From CBDEGK01 sp965237855 (GTDB lineage Bacteria > Pseudomonadota > Gammaproteobacteria > Pseudomonadales > Halieaceae): a DNA stretch of 64,000 nt. Positions 43,270 through 52,139 of the stretch are shown piece after piece; the first letter of the stretch is position 1; each line of letters starts with the position of its first letter. A program made the position numbers and the translations under genes. Location of the stretch: contig CBDEGK010000001.1 in NCBI GenBank assembly GCA_965237855.1, positions 124,001 through 188,000 on the forward strand, in the 5' to 3' direction. Below the pieces are notes generated by a model. That model had not been told where the DNA came from, made no database searches, and was given only the letters and a program-made list of their open reading frames with translations.

Positions 43270-44625
43270 ATGGCAGTTGCTGGCGCATCACACGAGAACT
43301 GGTCCTCCCGCTTTGCTTTTCTCATGGCCTCCGTGGGTTTTGCGGTGGGCCTGGGCAATATCTGGCGCTTTCCCTACCAGGCTGGCGAGAATGGGGGCGC
43401 GGCCTTTGTGCTGGTGTACCTGGCCTTCGCCTTGTGCATCGGTGTACCTATCTTGATGGCAGAATTGCTGGTGGGTCGCCGCGGTAAATTGAGCCCCCCC
43501 GAAGCCATGGCCAAGGTTGCGCAGGAAGCCGGCCGCTCCAGGCAATGGCAGTGGGTAGGTGGCATGGGCTTGCTGGCGGCATTCACCATCGAAATCGTTT
43601 ACGCGGTGATTGTTGGCTGGGTGCTCTGGTACTTGTTCAAGGCGGTGACGACCGGCTTTGTCGGGGTTGATGCGACCTCTGCCGCGGCGCAGTTCAACGA
43701 GGTATTGGCAGATCCTGCAGGCATGATCCTGTGGACATTGCTGGGTCTGGCCATCACCGGCTTCATCATTTATTCCGGCGTGAAGGGTGGTATCGAGAAG
43801 GCGGTGACGGTGATGATGCCGACCCTGTTTGGATTGCTGATTGTGCTAGCCATTTACAATGTTTTCGCCGGTGGTATGGGGGAAGCCATTCGCTGGTTGT
43901 TTACCCCGGATTTCAGCAAGATCAACGCCAGTGTGTTCCTGGCGGCGTTGGGTCAGGCCTTCTTTTCCATTGGCGTTGCCATGGGCGGCATGATGACCTT
44001 TGGTGCCTACTTACCCAAGGACGTCTCAATTCCGCGATCGGTGATGATCATTGTGCTGGCGGACACCACGGTGGCGCTGGTGGCTGGGCTGGTGATATTC
44101 CCCGCTGTCTTTAACAATGGCCTGGATCCCGCGGCGGGTGCCGGCTTGATTTTCCAGACCTTGCCGGTAGCCTTCGCCCAGATGCCCGGTGGCTATGTGT
44201 CCAGTGTGTTGTTCTTCCTGCTGCTGTCGTTCGCCGGTATTACCTCCATGGTGGGTTTGATTGAAAGTGTGGTGTCGTGGATAGTAGATCATCATGGCTT
44301 TGCCCGGCATAAGGCGGCAATGATGGTTACCGGTTCAGTTGCCGTGCTAAGCGTGCTGAGTGTGTTGTCCTACAACGTATTCGCCGAATACCAGGTGGCA
44401 GGGCGAGATCTCAACGGCTTACTGGATTACTTCTCCAACCAGGTGCTGTTGCCAGTGGGTGGATTCTTTATCGCGCTGTTCGCCGGCTGGTCCTTGAGCC
44501 AGGCGACTGCCAGTGAAGAACTGGCCTTTGGCAATCCCATGCTGTTCAAGCTCTGGCATTTCCTGATTCGCTACCTGGTGCCACCGGCGGTGTTGATCAT
44601 CTTTGTCATGGGCGTCACAGAATAG
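43270..44625 (+). CDS. Na+-dependent amino acid transporter, NSS family
   Basis: 451 residues starting at ATG 43270. TM1 has the sodium-binding signature VGFAVGLGNIWRFPYQAGENGG, followed by about ten further TM helices, for example FIIYSGVKGGIEKA and FLLLLSFAGITSMVGLIESV (the TM8 Na2-site region). It has 11 or 12 helices with no long C-terminal domain, as in bacterial tryptophan, leucine or tyrosine symporters. It lies directly after the thiolase and before an AGCS-type symporter. Confidence 0.94.
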   Translation: MAVAGASHENWSSRFAFLMASVGFAVGLGNIWRFPYQAGENGGAAFVLVYLAFALCIGVPILMAELLVGRRGKLSPPEAMAKVAQEAGRSRQWQWVGGMGLLAAFTIEIVYAVIVGWVLWYLFKAVTTGFVGVDATSAAAQFNEVLADPAGMILWTLLGLAITGFIIYSGVKGGIEKAVTVMMPTLFGLLIVLAIYNVFAGGMGEAIRWLFTPDFSKINASVFLAALGQAFFSIGVAMGGMMTFGAYLPKDVSIPRSVMIIVLADTTVALVAGLVIFPAVFNNGLDPAAGAGLIFQTLPVAFAQMPGGYVSSVLFFLLLSFAGITSMVGLIESVVSWIVDHHGFARHKAAMMVTGSVAVLSVLSVLSYNVFAEYQVAGRDLNGLLDYFSNQVLLPVGGFFIALFAGWSLSQATASEELAFGNPMLFKLWHFLIRYLVPPAVLIIFVMGVTE

Positions 44626-44640
44626 CCTGGCGCTGCCGCC

Positions 44641-46026
44641 ATGATGAGCCTGCTGAATGACTTCCTGTGGGGCAAACTGCTGATAGTGGGTTTGCTGGGC
44701 GGCGGTTTGTGGTTCACAGTCGCTACCCGTTTTGTCCAGTTTCGCTATTTCCGCCGCATGTTTGCCAGCCTGCGCCAGGGTATGGAGCACCAGCCTGGGC
44801 AATTGAGTTCATTCCAGGCATTGGTGGTGAGTGTCGGCGGCCGTGTTGGCGGTGGCAATATCGCCGGTGTTGCCGTGGCCATCAGTTTGGGCGGTCCCGG
44901 CGCTATTTTCTGGATGTGGATGGTGGGTTTGATCGGTATGGCGACCAGCCTGTTGGAATGCTCGCTGGCCCAGCTCTACAAGCAGCGTGAGCCCGATGGC
45001 AGCTTTCGGGGTGGCCCGGCCTATTATATCCGTCATGGTCTCGGCCAAAACTGGTTGGCGATGGTCTACTCGGTGTTGCTGTTGGTGACCTTTGGCCTGG
45101 GTTTCAGCGCGTTGCAGTCATTCATTGTGGTCAGTTCCGTGGAGGCGAGCTTCGGGGTGCCAACCTGGCTGTCGGGGCTGGTGTTGGTGGTGCTGCTGGG
45201 CTTGAGTATTTTCGGCGGTATTCAGCGCATCGCCCGGGTCGCAGAGGTTATCGTACCAGTGATGGCAGCCTCCTATCTGCTGGTGGCTATTATTGTATTA
45301 TCTATTAATATCAACGAGATACCAGCAGTACTTAAACTAATTATAGACAGTGCTTTCGGGCTCGACCCGGCCCTGGGGGGTGGCATGGGTGCCGCCATCT
45401 TGTGGGGCGTGAAGCGGGGCCTGTTTTCGAACGAAGCGGGCCTGGGCAGCGCTCCCAATGTCGCCGCCACGGCCCAGGTGGCTCACCCGATTGAGCAGGG
45501 GCTGGTGCAAGCCCTGAGCGTTTTCATCGACACTATCCTGCTGTGTACCTGCACGGCCATTATCATTCTTCTTGCCACCGTCTACACACCCGGTGCCGAG
45601 GGCGTGAACGGTATTGTGTTGACCCAGAATGCCCTGGTCGAGCACGTCGGCCCCTGGGGTGATGAATTCATCAGCCTGGCATTGGTGTTGTTTGCCTTCA
45701 GTTCTATTCTTTACAACTACTACCTCGGGGAGAACAGCCTCAACTATTTCAGCGAGGAGAACCAGCTGCTGTTCAACGGGTTCCGGGTGCTGGTGCTGGG
45801 CCTGGTGATGTGGGGAGCGCTGCAGGACCTGGGCACGGTGTTTGCCTTTGCCGATCTGACCATGGCCTTGCTGGGTGTCTGCAACCTGGCGGCGATTGGC
45901 CTGCTCTACAAGACCGGCTTACGCCTGTTGCGGGATTACGATCAACAGATCGGGGCAGGGCAGTCGCCCCGGCTGGATATCGCTGACTACGAAGATCTCA
46001 ACATCGACCCCACCGCCTGGAAATAA
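44641..46026 (+). CDS. Alanine/glycine:Na+ symporter, AGCS family
   Basis: 461 residues with about ten TM segments. Signature sequences include SVGGRVGGGNIAGVAVAISLGGPGA (a variant of the AGCS substrate-loop motif), FWMWMVGLIGMATSLLECSLAQ and RGLFSNEAGLGSAPNVAATA. It moves D/L-alanine or glycine with Na+. The preceding NSS gene ends 15 bases upstream. Its 3' end runs into the first GGGGTCAG inverted-repeat element. Confidence 0.94.
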   Translation: MMSLLNDFLWGKLLIVGLLGGGLWFTVATRFVQFRYFRRMFASLRQGMEHQPGQLSSFQALVVSVGGRVGGGNIAGVAVAISLGGPGAIFWMWMVGLIGMATSLLECSLAQLYKQREPDGSFRGGPAYYIRHGLGQNWLAMVYSVLLLVTFGLGFSALQSFIVVSSVEASFGVPTWLSGLVLVVLLGLSIFGGIQRIARVAEVIVPVMAASYLLVAIIVLSININEIPAVLKLIIDSAFGLDPALGGGMGAAILWGVKRGLFSNEAGLGSAPNVAATAQVAHPIEQGLVQALSVFIDTILLCTCTAIIILLATVYTPGAEGVNGIVLTQNALVEHVGPWGDEFISLALVLFAFSSILYNYYLGENSLNYFSEENQLLFNGFRVLVLGLVMWGALQDLGTVFAFADLTMALLGVCNLAAIGLLYKTGLRLLRDYDQQIGAGQSPRLDIADYEDLNIDPTAWK

Positions 46027-46104
46027 AAGGGGTCAGATCCCTTTTTCAAGATAGTAATAGAGTTAACCGCCAGCGATGTGTGAAAAAGGGATCTGACCCC
46101 TTTT
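46025..46104. repeat. Long inverted-repeat element 1 (GGGGTCAGATC core)
   Basis: Two perfect 23-base arms (46025-46047 and 46082-46104) are separated by 34 bases. Each arm is itself a small hairpin (AAAAGGG, loop, CCCTTTTT). The element fills the space between the convergent AGCS symporter and acyl-CoA dehydrogenase genes, so it may terminate both. It belongs to a family with elements at 52140 and 53037. Confidence 0.85.
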
Positions 46105-46106
46105 AT

Positions 46107-47246
46107 CTAATACCCGGCGAGGGTGGCGTAGCGATCCTGGTGGTAACCCGAGTCTCCGAATAACTGCATAGCCACGCGAGCACGCTTGAGGAAGAAGCCG
46201 ATATCCAGTTCGTCGGTAACACCGATGCCACCGTGCATTTGCACCGCCTCATTAGTCACCAGTTTGCTCAGGTCGTTGAGCTTGGCCTTGGCCAGGCTGG
46301 CGATCATGGGCAATTGATCCGGAGTTTCGTCGACCGCGGAACACGCCTGCAGTACCACCGAGGTAGCCATTTCCAGTTCGATGTACATCTTCGAGGCGCG
46401 ATGCTGCAAGCCCTGGAAGCTGCCAATCTTGGCGCCAAACTGGTCCCGTTCCTTGAGGTATTCAATTGTGCGATTGAAGGCTTCCCAGCAGTTGCCCAGC
46501 ATTTCCGCGGAAAGCGCGATGCGGCTGCGATCCAGCACCTGCTCCAGTACTGGCCACGCCTGACCCAGTTCGCCGATCAGTGCATCAGCCGGCACGCTAA
46601 CGCCGTCAAATTCAATATTGGCCGCATTGCGGCTGTCCGCCATGATGGTGCGCTTGCGCGTGATGCCGACGGCATTGCCGTCCACCAGGAACAGGGAGAT
46701 GCCCTCGGCTTCGCCTGCCGCACCACTGCTGCGGGCGACAACGATAAGCTTATCGGCACTGTGACCGTCGACGACGAACAGTTTGCTACCGTTCAAAATA
46801 AAGTCATCGCCATCAGCCTTCGCGTTGAGTTCAATAGCCAGCGGATTGTGATGATTGCTTTCTTCCAGCGCCAGTGCCAACGTCAGCTCACCGCTGGCAA
46901 TCTGCGGCAACAGGGTTTCTTTCTGTGCGGTAGTGCCGCCGAGCAAAATGGCCGACGCTCCGGTTACGGCGGACGCCAGCAGGGGTGAAGCGGTGAGGGT
47001 AGCACCGGCCACGTGCAATACCGCGCCCATGCCAGCGAAACCGAATTCCAGGCCGCCAAACTGTTCCGGCAGGATAATGCCAGCCCAGCCCATTTCCGCC
47101 ATTTCCTGCCACAGCTCTGCCGAGTAACCCAACTCGTCGCGTTCGTCGCGAAGCTTGCGCAGGGCCTCCACCGGTGATTTTTCGCGCAGGAATTCCTTGG
47201 CGGTGTCCTGCAGCAGTTGCTGTTCTTCGTTCAATACCAATGCCAT
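46107..47246 (-). CDS. Acyl-CoA dehydrogenase family protein (small-subunit type, second pair)
   Basis: 379 residues on the minus strand. N-terminal LNEEQQLLQDTAKEFLRE, middle domain LALALEESNHHNPLAIELN and C-terminal AVQMHGGIGVTDELDIGFFL show the fold. It lacks the typical C-terminal GGT-x-E motif, in line with the partner subunit of a heteromeric enzyme. It follows the 47257-48441 gene by 10 bases in the same operon. Confidence 0.9.
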   Translation of the reverse strand: MALVLNEEQQLLQDTAKEFLREKSPVEALRKLRDERDELGYSAELWQEMAEMGWAGIILPEQFGGLEFGFAGMGAVLHVAGATLTASPLLASAVTGASAILLGGTTAQKETLLPQIASGELTLALALEESNHHNPLAIELNAKADGDDFILNGSKLFVVDGHSADKLIVVARSSGAAGEAEGISLFLVDGNAVGITRKRTIMADSRNAANIEFDGVSVPADALIGELGQAWPVLEQVLDRSRIALSAEMLGNCWEAFNRTIEYLKERDQFGAKIGSFQGLQHRASKMYIELEMATSVVLQACSAVDETPDQLPMIASLAKAKLNDLSKLVTNEAVQMHGGIGVTDELDIGFFLKRARVAMQLFGDSGYHQDRYATLAGY

Positions 47247-47256
47247 GCTTCTTCTC

Positions 47257-48441
47257 CTACTGCGGTAGTTCTAGTACGCGCTTGGCGATAATGTTCAATT
47301 GGATCTCGTTGGTGCCACCGGCGATGGTCAGGGTTTTGGACATGGCCCACTGGCGCAACGCCTTGAGTTCATCCTCACTGAATTCATCGCCTTCCCAGCC
47401 GAGCCCGGCGCTGCCCAGCAGGGCCAGCAACAGCTCGCCTTTCATAACTTCTGCCTCGGTGCCCAGGTATTTCATGATCAGCATTACATTGCTTTCTATG
47501 CCGGCCACCTTCTCTTCGAAGGTGCGGAAATGAGTGAGGCCGAGAGAGTGCATCATCATGTCGTATTCGACCATTTGCCGACGGATCTCGGGGTCGGCGA
47601 TTTTGCCATCAACGTATTCAATGTGGTCGGGGGCCAGCTCGCGGGGGCCGACGCTGGGAATATCCGTGCCCATCTCCGACATCAACTTGCGTTCGTGCTT
47701 GAGCAAGGACTTGGCTACTGACCAACCCTGGTTCAGTTCGTGAATCAGGTTTTCCTTGGGCACTTTCACATTGTCGAAAAAGGTCTGACAGAATTCCGAC
47801 TCGCCGGAGATCAATTCGATAGGTGAGGTGCTGACGCCCTCGGTTTCCATATCGATCAGCAGGAAACTGATGCCTTCCTGTTTGATGCCATCGGGATTGG
47901 TGCGCACCAGGCAAAAAATCCAATCACACTCGTCGGCTTTGGTGGTCCAGATTTTGCTGCCGTTGACCAGGAAGTGGTCGCCCATGTCTTCCGCTTTGGT
48001 TTGCAGGCTGGCCAGGTCAGAACCGGAGCCGGGCTCACTGTAACCCTGGCACCATCTCGTCTCACCGCGGACGATGCCGGTGATAAATTTCTGTTTCTGT
48101 TCTTCGGTACCGTACTCCAGTACTGCCGGGCCGAGCATCCAGATGCCCAGGCTGAACATGGGCGCGCGGGCGTTAATGGCTTTCATCTCGTCTTTGAGGA
48201 TCTTCGCCTCTTCCACCGACAGGCCGCCACCGCCGTACTCGGTGGGCCACTCCGGTGCTACCCAGCCTTTGTCGCGCATACGCTCGAACCAGGTGCGGCT
48301 GTCCTCGCTGGCAAAAGTGGCATTGCGTCCACCCCAGTACTGTTCGCCATGCTTAATGGGCAGGCGCATCGATTCCGGGCAATTGTCCGCCAGCCATTGG
48401 CGCACCTCGGCTCGGAAGTGGTTGAGAGACTCCATGGTCAT
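47257..48441 (-). CDS. Acyl-CoA dehydrogenase family protein (large-subunit type, second pair)
   Basis: 394 residues if started at 48441 (an ATG two codons further, at 48435, is equally possible). It has the flavin motif WCQGYSEPGSGSDLASLQTK, KIWTTKADECDWIF and the C-terminal TIAGGTNEIQLNIIAKRVLE. Upstream is a 234-base divergent gap with a palindrome (48553-48570) and, across it, an SDR gene. With the next gene it should make an alpha2beta2 acyl-CoA dehydrogenase. Confidence 0.9.
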   Translation of the reverse strand: MTMESLNHFRAEVRQWLADNCPESMRLPIKHGEQYWGGRNATFASEDSRTWFERMRDKGWVAPEWPTEYGGGGLSVEEAKILKDEMKAINARAPMFSLGIWMLGPAVLEYGTEEQKQKFITGIVRGETRWCQGYSEPGSGSDLASLQTKAEDMGDHFLVNGSKIWTTKADECDWIFCLVRTNPDGIKQEGISFLLIDMETEGVSTSPIELISGESEFCQTFFDNVKVPKENLIHELNQGWSVAKSLLKHERKLMSEMGTDIPSVGPRELAPDHIEYVDGKIADPEIRRQMVEYDMMMHSLGLTHFRTFEEKVAGIESNVMLIMKYLGTEAEVMKGELLLALLGSAGLGWEGDEFSEDELKALRQWAMSKTLTIAGGTNEIQLNIIAKRVLELPQ

Positions 48442-48552
48442 ACCTTGAATATTCCTTGTGTTGGGCAGCAGAGTAACCGCTGAGTAGCCCACTTCCTATG
48501 GAAAAAGCGGACCAGATACTAACATTTCCGGTCAGCTTTCATGGCCGTGTTC

Positions 48553-48570
48553 GGTACAGTTTCTTGTACC
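48553..48570. promoter_or_regulatory. Palindromic candidate operator between divergent genes
   Basis: GGTACA and TGTACC form a perfect inverted repeat with a 6-base spacer (GTTTCT). It lies in the 234-base gap between the divergent acyl-CoA dehydrogenase pair and the SDR at 48676, where a shared regulator would act. It is immediately followed by a GC hairpin. Confidence 0.45.
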
Positions 48571-48571
48571 T

Positions 48572-48587
48572 GCCCGCAAGCGCGGGC
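48572..48587. other. GC-rich hairpin in the same divergent gap
   Basis: GCCCGC, four-base loop AAGC, then GCGGGC: a perfect stem-loop. No T-run follows, so it is not a standard terminator. Confidence 0.35.
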
Positions 48588-48675
48588 CCCGTCCCTTGAC
48601 CTCAACCGGCAGGCTCGGCAAGCTCTTGTTTCCTAAAAGAAAATTTCATGTACTTACTAAATGATGGGGGCTTGT

Positions 48676-49422
48676 ATGGAACGCTTTGAAGGCAAGGTAG
48701 CGCTGGTAACGGGGGCCGGTAGTGGCATCGGCAAGGCGACCGCAGAGCGCATCGCCAGTGAGGGCGGCACGGTGTTCTGTGTTGACCTCAACCTGGACAC
48801 TGCCACCGAGACGGTGGCGGGCCTGGACAGCAAGGGTCGGGGCGCGGCCCATGCCTGTGATGTCAGCAATGCCGAGCAGGTACAGGCCTGTGTTGATGCT
48901 TGCGTGGCCGAGTTCGGCCAACTCGATGTGCTGGTGAATATGGCGGGGCTGTTGCGCTTCGAGCGCACTCACGAAATGTCGCTGCAGCACTGGCAGCAGA
49001 TCATCGATATCAACCTGACTGGCACCTGGCTGATGTGCAAGGCGGCGATTCCACACCTGCTGGAGTCCGAGGGCAATATTGTAAATGCGGCGTCTACCGC
49101 CAGCCAGGCGGGCCTCGGCTGGGGCGCTGCCTATTCCGCTAGTAAGGGTGGGGTATTGGCCATGACGCGGTCTATCGCAGTGGAATACGCCAAGCAGGGC
49201 TTGCGCGCGAACACCATTAGCCCCGGTGATATCAAGACCAACATGACCAGTGATATCACCATGCCCGGTAACATGGAGCAGGACGACTACACGCGTATTA
49301 GTTCTCGCACCGGCCCCAGGGGACCGGAAGTGGTTGCCGGTGTTATCGCCATGCTGGCGTCGGCAGACGGCGCGCATATTACTGGTGAAGATGTGCGCAT
49401 GGATGGCGGTACGCTGGCCTAG
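48676..49422 (+). CDS. Short-chain dehydrogenase/reductase
   Basis: 248 residues from ATG 48676, preceded by GGGGG; an upstream ATG at 48661 is less likely. It has the glycine-rich motif VTGAGSGIGKA, the NMAG equivalent of NAG, the catalytic Ser region VNAASTASQ and YSASKGG (Tyr and Lys), then INTIS-like TISPGDIKTN. A cytoplasmic NAD(P) dehydrogenase; the substrate is unknown, but its setting suggests a 3-hydroxyacyl-CoA or alcohol step of degradation. Confidence 0.9.
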   Translation: MERFEGKVALVTGAGSGIGKATAERIASEGGTVFCVDLNLDTATETVAGLDSKGRGAAHACDVSNAEQVQACVDACVAEFGQLDVLVNMAGLLRFERTHEMSLQHWQQIIDINLTGTWLMCKAAIPHLLESEGNIVNAASTASQAGLGWGAAYSASKGGVLAMTRSIAVEYAKQGLRANTISPGDIKTNMTSDITMPGNMEQDDYTRISSRTGPRGPEVVAGVIAMLASADGAHITGEDVRMDGGTLA

Positions 49423-49443
49423 CGCGGAAGTAGCTGGAGGCTG

Positions 49444-50490
49444 TTACTGTGGTGGGGCCAGCTCCACCACGTAATCTTTTTCCACGCCGTTGAGTGACGT
49501 GGTAATGGTAACGCTCGCGCCGGGTTGCTGTTTTTCCATGTAACTCAAGTAGTCATCATTGCTGCCAATCGACTTACCGTCGATGCGAACGATGATGTCT
49601 CCCAATACAATTTCCCCGCGACTATTCTTGTAGGCGCCGCTCATGCCGGCGTTGGCGGCGGGTAGCCCGGGAAACACCCGTACGATCGGGACGCCCTCGA
49701 TGCGGTATCGTTGCGACCAGCGATCGCTGGCCAGTTCAATGCCAATCACCGGCCGGAGTAATCTGCCGTAGCTGATTAGCTGGGGTATCACCTCAACCAC
49801 CGTGTTCACCGGGATGGCAAAGCCGATGCCGGCGTTGGCGCCACTGGGGCTGAAGATGGCGGTATTCACGCCCACCAGTTGCCCCAGCGAATTGAGCAGT
49901 GGGCCGCCGGAGTTGCCGGGATTAATGGCGGCGTCGGTTTGAATGACGTTGCGGATTTTGCGGTTGTTGGTGCTGGCGATCTCCCGTCCGAGGGCGCTGA
50001 TCACACCGGTAGTGAGCGTGGTATCCAGGCCGAAGGGATTGCCGATGGCCAGCACCTTGCGACCGACCTCCAGCTCGGTTGAATCGCCCATGGGCAGCGT
50101 ATTCAATTGTTCCGGTGGTGCTTGAATCCGCAACACGGCCAGGTCCTTCTCCGGCGCCACCCCGATCACCTCAGCGTCCCACTCACTGCGATCCTGCAAC
50201 TCGATCATGATGCGATTGGCGCCCTGGATCACATGGTAATTGGTGACCACCAAACCGTTGGTGTCCCAGATGAAACCGGTGCCGGCGCCGCGGGGAATTT
50301 CTTCGACGTTACGCGAGAAAAAGCCACGGCGAACCAGTGCATGATTGGTGACGTGCACGACCGCAGGGCTGGCCTGCTGGTAAATCTGCATGCTGTTGGA
50401 CTCATCCTCAGTCTTGAAACTGAGGTAGTCCGGCGCCGCCTGCGCTAACGAGAGGCCCAACCACAGGGCGCAGAACAGGGCGGCACGCAT
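49444..50490 (-). CDS. HtrA/DegS-like serine protease with one PDZ domain
   Basis: 348 residues on the minus strand. A signal peptide (MRAALFCALWLGLSLAQAA) leads to the trypsin-like domain: TNYHVIQGA (catalytic His), EKDLAVLRI (Asp) and NPGNSGGPLLN (Ser). One PDZ domain follows (residues about 250-345, with GLPAANAGM and IVRIDGKSIG). It lies 3 bases after the DUF1499 gene and is probably in one operon with it. Periplasmic protease for envelope quality control or regulated cleavage. Confidence 0.93.
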   Translation of the reverse strand: MRAALFCALWLGLSLAQAAPDYLSFKTEDESNSMQIYQQASPAVVHVTNHALVRRGFFSRNVEEIPRGAGTGFIWDTNGLVVTNYHVIQGANRIMIELQDRSEWDAEVIGVAPEKDLAVLRIQAPPEQLNTLPMGDSTELEVGRKVLAIGNPFGLDTTLTTGVISALGREIASTNNRKIRNVIQTDAAINPGNSGGPLLNSLGQLVGVNTAIFSPSGANAGIGFAIPVNTVVEVIPQLISYGRLLRPVIGIELASDRWSQRYRIEGVPIVRVFPGLPAANAGMSGAYKNSRGEIVLGDIIVRIDGKSIGSNDDYLSYMEKQQPGASVTITTSLNGVEKDYVVELAPPQ

Positions 50491-50493
50491 GGA

Positions 50494-51225
50494 TTAATCG
50501 GCCGCCTGGAACGCCCGTGTGAAGGCGCGAATACGCTTGGCATTGGCGCCCAGGTCACCGCGTCCAACCCGCGAGGTAGAGCGCAAATCGATGTCGGTGC
50601 CAGTGGCAGAAGGCGTAAAGCGAATGGCGATGTCATCGACAAAGCCAAACCAGAAGGAGGTATAGGCGGCTTCGATCAAACCGGCGTCTGCATCGTTGTT
50701 ATAGATTTCCCATTGCATCCCAGCAGCAATGTCAGCTGCCCGGGCCATGGCGGCAGCCTGATCGAGCTCACTGTTGATGGTAGCGAGGTCGGGATAGGCC
50801 TTCAGTTGTTCCGCGATATAGTCAGGCTTAATATCCAGGCTATTAGAATCGCTGCCGCGCTCGACAATACCCTCTACAAACACCGGCGGATTGTCGGTGT
50901 CGGTGCTGATGTCGTGAATGGGTGGATAGTCGCCGCTTGAACCCAACAGTGCACCCGCGAGTAGCACGCCTGGCACAGCTGCCAGCGAACGCTTGAGCGC
51001 CGCCTGGCGTTGCGGTTTGTACTTCGGCAACAGGCTGACAATAGCCAGCACGATCAATACTACCAGGGACAGCAGGCAAGCGATGGCAAAACCCGCCAGT
51101 CCGGCGGAATAGTGCAAGAGTCCAAATTTGACTGCCAATACCGACAGCGGAATAAGTGCCAGGAAGGCGAGGGCGAGTCGGCCGCACCAGCGGATCAGTG
51201 GCGAGAGGGTAACAGTGTCATTCAT
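50494..51225 (-). CDS. DUF1499-domain membrane protein
   Basis: 243 residues. It has three hydrophobic N-terminal segments (LALAFLALIPLSVLAVKFG, FAIACLLSLVVLIVLAIVS and a third near AAVPGVLLAGALLG), then a C-terminal domain of about 110 residues with YTSFWFGFVDDIAIRF and DLRSTSRVGRGDLGANAKRI, the signature of DUF1499. The function is not known. It is the first gene of the pair with the protease. Confidence 0.88.
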   Translation of the reverse strand: MNDTVTLSPLIRWCGRLALAFLALIPLSVLAVKFGLLHYSAGLAGFAIACLLSLVVLIVLAIVSLLPKYKPQRQAALKRSLAAVPGVLLAGALLGSSGDYPPIHDISTDTDNPPVFVEGIVERGSDSNSLDIKPDYIAEQLKAYPDLATINSELDQAAAMARAADIAAGMQWEIYNNDADAGLIEAAYTSFWFGFVDDIAIRFTPSATGTDIDLRSTSRVGRGDLGANAKRIRAFTRAFQAAD

Positions 51226-51249
51226 AGTAATTCCTGCTTTAGTTATTTG

Positions 51250-51272
51250 AGCGTAATCATAGCACTTACGCT
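51250..51272. promoter_or_regulatory. Palindromic candidate operator between DUF1499 and SDR genes
   Basis: AGCGTAA and TTACGCT are perfect 7-base arms around a 9-base spacer, in the 137-base divergent gap. A second perfect stem, GCGGCCA/TGGCCGC with a 6-base loop, follows at 51274-51293. Together they may form one regulatory region controlling both genes. Confidence 0.45.
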
Positions 51273-51273
51273 A

Positions 51274-51293
51274 GCGGCCACGGTTTTGGCCGC
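51274..51293. other. GC-rich hairpin next to the candidate operator
   Basis: GCGGCCA and TGGCCGC pair over seven bases with the loop CGGTTT. No T-run follows. It could be an operator half or an RNA structure in the leader of the SDR gene at 51363. Confidence 0.35.
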
Positions 51294-51362
51294 AAAGGTA
51301 ATTGAGAGTCGATTGGGGACGTGGTCTACTGCCCGCTTCTAGAATCTGCTGAGGAATTTCCG

Positions 51363-52139
51363 ATGAACCGAGTGCAAGGCAAAGTAGCGATTATCACGGG
51401 CGCCGCCAGTGGCATGGGTAAAGCCGATGCGATCTTGTTGGCGGAAGAGGGCGCGCAGGTTGTTCTGACAGACCTCAATGAAGTGGACGGTCAGGCGGTA
51501 GCGGAAAGCATCGGCGAAAACGCCCTGTTTGTGCGCCACGATGTTACCGATGAGGACAACTGGCAAGCCGTGGTTGAGGCGACCCTGGAAAAATTCGGCC
51601 GCCTGGATATCCTGGTTAATAACGCCGGCATGATGGCAATGGGTAGCGTGGTGGACACCGAGCTTGAGAGCTATCGCAAGATCAACGCGGTGAATAATGA
51701 AGGGGTTTTCCTCGGCTGCAAACACGCTATTCCCGCCATGGAGAAAAGTGACGGCGGTGGCTCTATCATCAACATGTCATCAGTGGCTGCACTTCACGGT
51801 ATGTCCTTTATCGTCGCTTACAGCGCCAGCAAAGGTGCCGTGGCCGGGCTGACCAAGAGCGTGGCCCTCTATTGCCGGGAGCAGAACAATGGCATTCGCT
51901 GCAATTCGATTCACCCCGACGGTGTCAAAACGCCGATGGTGGTAAAAGTGGCAACCGGCAGCGACACCGCCAGCCAGGAAGAAATCGACGCCCTGGCTGC
52001 GTTCGTGCCCATGTGCGAGCCCACCGACATCGCCAATCTGGTGCTCTATCTCGCCTCCGATGAGTCGGGCTTCGTCAACGGCACGGAAATGGTCATCGAC
52101 AACGCAGCCACCATCACCCCACCGACCCCCACCGTCTAG
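51363..52139 (+). CDS. Short-chain dehydrogenase/reductase
   Basis: 258 residues from ATG 51363 (GAGGA before it). Motifs: ITGAASGMGKA, LVNNAGMMAM, NMSSVAALHG and YSASKGAVAG, all catalytic residues present. The upstream frame extension has no support. It ends in the second inverted-repeat element and is followed by another SDR, so the two may be co-transcribed. Likely a hydroxysteroid, alcohol or hydroxyacyl dehydrogenase, unresolved. Confidence 0.9.
   Translation: MNRVQGKVAIITGAASGMGKADAILLAEEGAQVVLTDLNEVDGQAVAESIGENALFVRHDVTDEDNWQAVVEATLEKFGRLDILVNNAGMMAMGSVVDTELESYRKINAVNNEGVFLGCKHAIPAMEKSDGGGSIINMSSVAALHGMSFIVAYSASKGAVAGLTKSVALYCREQNNGIRCNSIHPDGVKTPMVVKVATGSDTASQEEIDALAAFVPMCEPTDIANLVLYLASDESGFVNGTEMVIDNAATITPPTPTV

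Noticed and set aside
46233..46988. 251-codon open frame on the plus strand
   Set aside because: Opposite the acyl-CoA dehydrogenase at 46107-47246; no motifs.
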